This document shows positions 5,345 to 7,131 of a stretch of 7,131 bases of DNA, piece after piece. Under the pieces are notes generated by a model, which saw nothing but the letters and a program-made list of their open reading frames with translations, searched no databases and had not been told where the DNA came from. This DNA is from Bryobacteraceae bacterium (lineage in GTDB: Bacteria; Acidobacteriota; Terriglobia; Bryobacterales; Bryobacteraceae). The DNA is taken from NCBI GenBank assembly GCA_014379815.1, contig JACMLA010000599.1:1-7131 (forward strand). The letters run 5' to 3'. A program made the translations under genes and the position numbers. Position 1 is the stretch's first letter. Every line of letters begins with the position of its first letter.

Positions 5345-7131
5345 ATGCGGAAATGTAACGCATATCTTTTTTTACTAGTGCTTACCGGATTGGCCGAGGC
5401 GCAGCAGATGCAGCCGATGGGTCCAGTCAAACTGTCCAGCAGAAAGACAGATGTATTTCAAGCGCAGCTTCGCAAAGAGCTGCCAAGTAAGCGCTTCCAT
5501 CTTTCCAGCATTCCGGAGTTGCGCTTGCCGGAGTTATCGAAAAAAGAACTCGAACCGGAGCCTACAGCAATGGCGGCCCAGGCCGGAGTTCACAGACTCA
5601 TCGGCAATGAATCTGCGAACTTTTCCCGCTGGTCGAGGGTGGGAACCGATCGTCTGGTCTGGCGCCTCGGTATTGAATCTCCTGGCGCGGAAGGCGTGCG
5701 GGTACATTTCTCAAAGTTCGATGTCGGGAAGGGTCGCGTCTGGCTGCACGACGGCTCAGGCCGGGAGAGCGAGATCATGGGGCCCTATACAGGCAAGGGT
5801 CTGTATAACGACGGAGAGTTCTGGAGTGACTTCGTCCTTTCTGACAAGGTCGTAATCGAGTATGAGCCGGAAACGGCTCCGGAAACCGCTGTTGCCGAAC
5901 CGCCGTTTACGATTGCCGAGATCACTCACCTCGTACAGGGCGTCGTTCCCGGCCCAAAAACCGCAGGTCCGGAAGACGCGGCGACAAACGGACCTCAGGC
6001 CGGTGATCCGCCCTCGGTTCCGCAGGCCGAAGCAGCATGCCATCTGGATGTGACGTGCTATCCGGACTGGGCGGAAACCGCGAAAGCAGTCGCACATATC
6101 GTGTACGAGAAACAGGGCCGCAGCTACGTGTGTTCCGGTACGCTGGTGGCCGACAGAGCGCGCTCCGGCACCCCGTACTTTCTCACAGCCGATCATTGCG
6201 TCGACAGCGACACCGTGGCGCGGACGATGCAGGTGTTCTGGTCGTATCAATCTTCCACCTGCAACGGTCCGGGCCGCGACCGGCGCGATTCAACACGCAC
6301 TCTGGGGGCGCAGTTTCTGGTGAGTGGTGGACTGGACTCAGGCGACTATGCGCTGGTTCGTTTGCTCAGTGTCCCCGACGGGGTAACCTTTGCCGGCTGG
6401 GATCCGGAAGAGAAAGCAGTAGGCACGCAATTCGCTGGCATTCATCATCCGGCAGGCGCGTACAAGCGAATCTCTTTTAGTTCGCGGGTCACGACGAGAC
6501 CTGGTCTGGCAGGCGCCGATCTGACGCGCTTTTACACCGTAAACACAAATGAGGGCCGAACAGAAGGAGGATCCTCCGGATCGGGGTTGTTCACACAGCC
6601 TGGCGTACTGGCGGGAACGCTGAGCTATGGACCGAAGACCGACCCTCCCAAGACTGCCTGCGACGTAAGCCCGTCGTACAACGGATATGGTCGGTTTTCT
6701 TCGCACTTTGGCTTCATCCGCAGCTACCTTGAAGGCCGTACCGCCACTCCAGGCGCGCCTCCCCCTGCGGATGGCGGCAACCCCGTGGGTACCCAGATCA
6801 CGTCAGGCCGTCCGGTGGAATTCAGCGTTGGTCCGGTTACCGGAGCGACGCTGTTTTCTGGTGCGAACAGCTTCCGCGTCGAAATCCCGCAAGGGGCAAC
6901 GCGAATGGAGATCAAGCTCGCTTCGGCGGGCCAGGTTGGATTTATCGTGCGGAAGGATCAGCCACCTGCCGTGGTTGGCGGAAGGGCGCAGGGTGACTAC
7001 ACGTCTCCCGGGAATACTGGTAATGAAAGCCTTGTTGTGAATTCCGGGTCCACGCCTCCGCTGCAGGCGGGCACCTACTACATTGGCGTAGCGCTGTTCA
7101 CCACCGGCCAGCAGGTGAGTGCCACCCTGAC
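5345..7131 (+). CDS. Secreted lysyl-endopeptidase-like serine protease with propeptide and PPC domain (3' end beyond window)
   Basis: The frame is open for 595 codons from ATG 5345 to the right edge. Residues 1-19 form a signal peptide ending AEA. Residues about 21-226 are a propeptide with a beta-rich part at 92-200 (LVWRLGIESPGAEGVRVHFS, FWSDFVLSDKVVIEYEP). The catalytic domain (about 227-462) follows the Achromobacter lysyl endopeptidase pattern: CHLDVTC, VCSGTLV, YFLTADHC, STC, GDYALVRL, IHHPAGAYKRIS and TEGGSSGSGL. The triad is His284, Asp334 and Ser411. Six cysteines match the three disulfides of that family: 232-439, 238-306 and 263-285. The position matching the lysine-specificity aspartate, before YGR, is Asn446, so substrate preference may differ. 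A Pro/Gly linker (466-480) leads to a PPC domain (about 477 onward), usually removed during maturation or used for secretion and binding. The product is an extracellular protease made as a zymogen. It has its own ribosome binding site and lies 147 bases after the anti-sigma gene. Confidence 0.9.
   Translation, partial: MRKCNAYLFLLVLTGLAEAQQMQPMGPVKLSSRKTDVFQAQLRKELPSKRFHLSSIPELRLPELSKKELEPEPTAMAAQAGVHRLIGNESANFSRWSRVGTDRLVWRLGIESPGAEGVRVHFSKFDVGKGRVWLHDGSGRESEIMGPYTGKGLYNDGEFWSDFVLSDKVVIEYEPETAPETAVAEPPFTIAEITHLVQGVVPGPKTAGPEDAATNGPQAGDPPSVPQAEAACHLDVTCYPDWAETAKAVAHIVYEKQGRSYVCSGTLVADRARSGTPYFLTADHCVDSDTVARTMQVFWSYQSSTCNGPGRDRRDSTRTLGAQFLVSGGLDSGDYALVRLLSVPDGVTFAGWDPEEKAVGTQFAGIHHPAGAYKRISFSSRVTTRPGLAGADLTRFYTVNTNEGRTEGGSSGSGLFTQPGVLAGTLSYGPKTDPPKTACDVSPSYNGYGRFSSHFGFIRSYLEGRTATPGAPPPADGGNPVGTQITSGRPVEFSVGPVTGATLFSGANSFRVEIPQGATRMEIKLASAGQVGFIVRKDQPPAVVGGRAQGDYTSPGNTGNESLVVNSGSTPPLQAGTYYIGVALFTTGQQVSATL

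Noticed and set aside
5756..6250. 164-codon minus-strand open frame
   Set aside because: It lies opposite the propeptide and the catalytic-His region of the protease, whose motifs are unambiguous on the plus strand.

Overview
The window looks like chromosome from an acidobacterium of the Solibacter/Bryobacter type. This is an inference from gene content and style, not from a marker gene. It is moderately GC-rich and densely packed. Three of its five genes encode proteins with signal peptides, and a sigma-70-family (ECF-like) factor sits beside a membrane anti-sigma-like protein of the 'DYLLG...ELIDDY' kind common in that phylum. No rRNA, tRNA, CRISPR array, insertion sequence or integrase was seen.

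Layout. (1) Positions 573 to 1, minus strand: the N-terminal 191 codons of a secreted protein with beta-propeller-like repeats, cut by the left edge. (2) Positions 574-680: a short divergent intergenic region. (3) Positions 681-3677, plus: an exported protein with a PPC-like beta domain, about seven TPR-like helical repeats, a coiled-coil linker and a C-terminal CHAT (caspase-like) protease domain with an intact His/Cys pair. (4) Positions 3683-4252: a sigma-70/ECF-type sigma factor, 5 bases after the CHAT stop. (5) Positions 4292-5197: a single-pass membrane anti-sigma-like protein without a zinc-binding motif. (6) Positions 5198-5344: an intergenic region with a ribosome binding site and two copies of an AT-rich motif. 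(7) Position 5345 to the right edge: a secreted trypsin-like protease of the lysyl-endopeptidase type with a long propeptide and a C-terminal PPC domain, cut by the right edge. Genes 1 and 7 are long open frames without a stop inside the window.

How the parts may work together (inference). Genes 3 to 5 are spaced like one transcription unit. They pair an envelope CHAT protease with a sigma factor and its probable membrane-bound inhibitor, which would suit an envelope signalling module in which extracytoplasmic events release the sigma factor. The flanking secreted protease and propeller protein are reasonable regulon candidates, but nothing in the sequence proves it.
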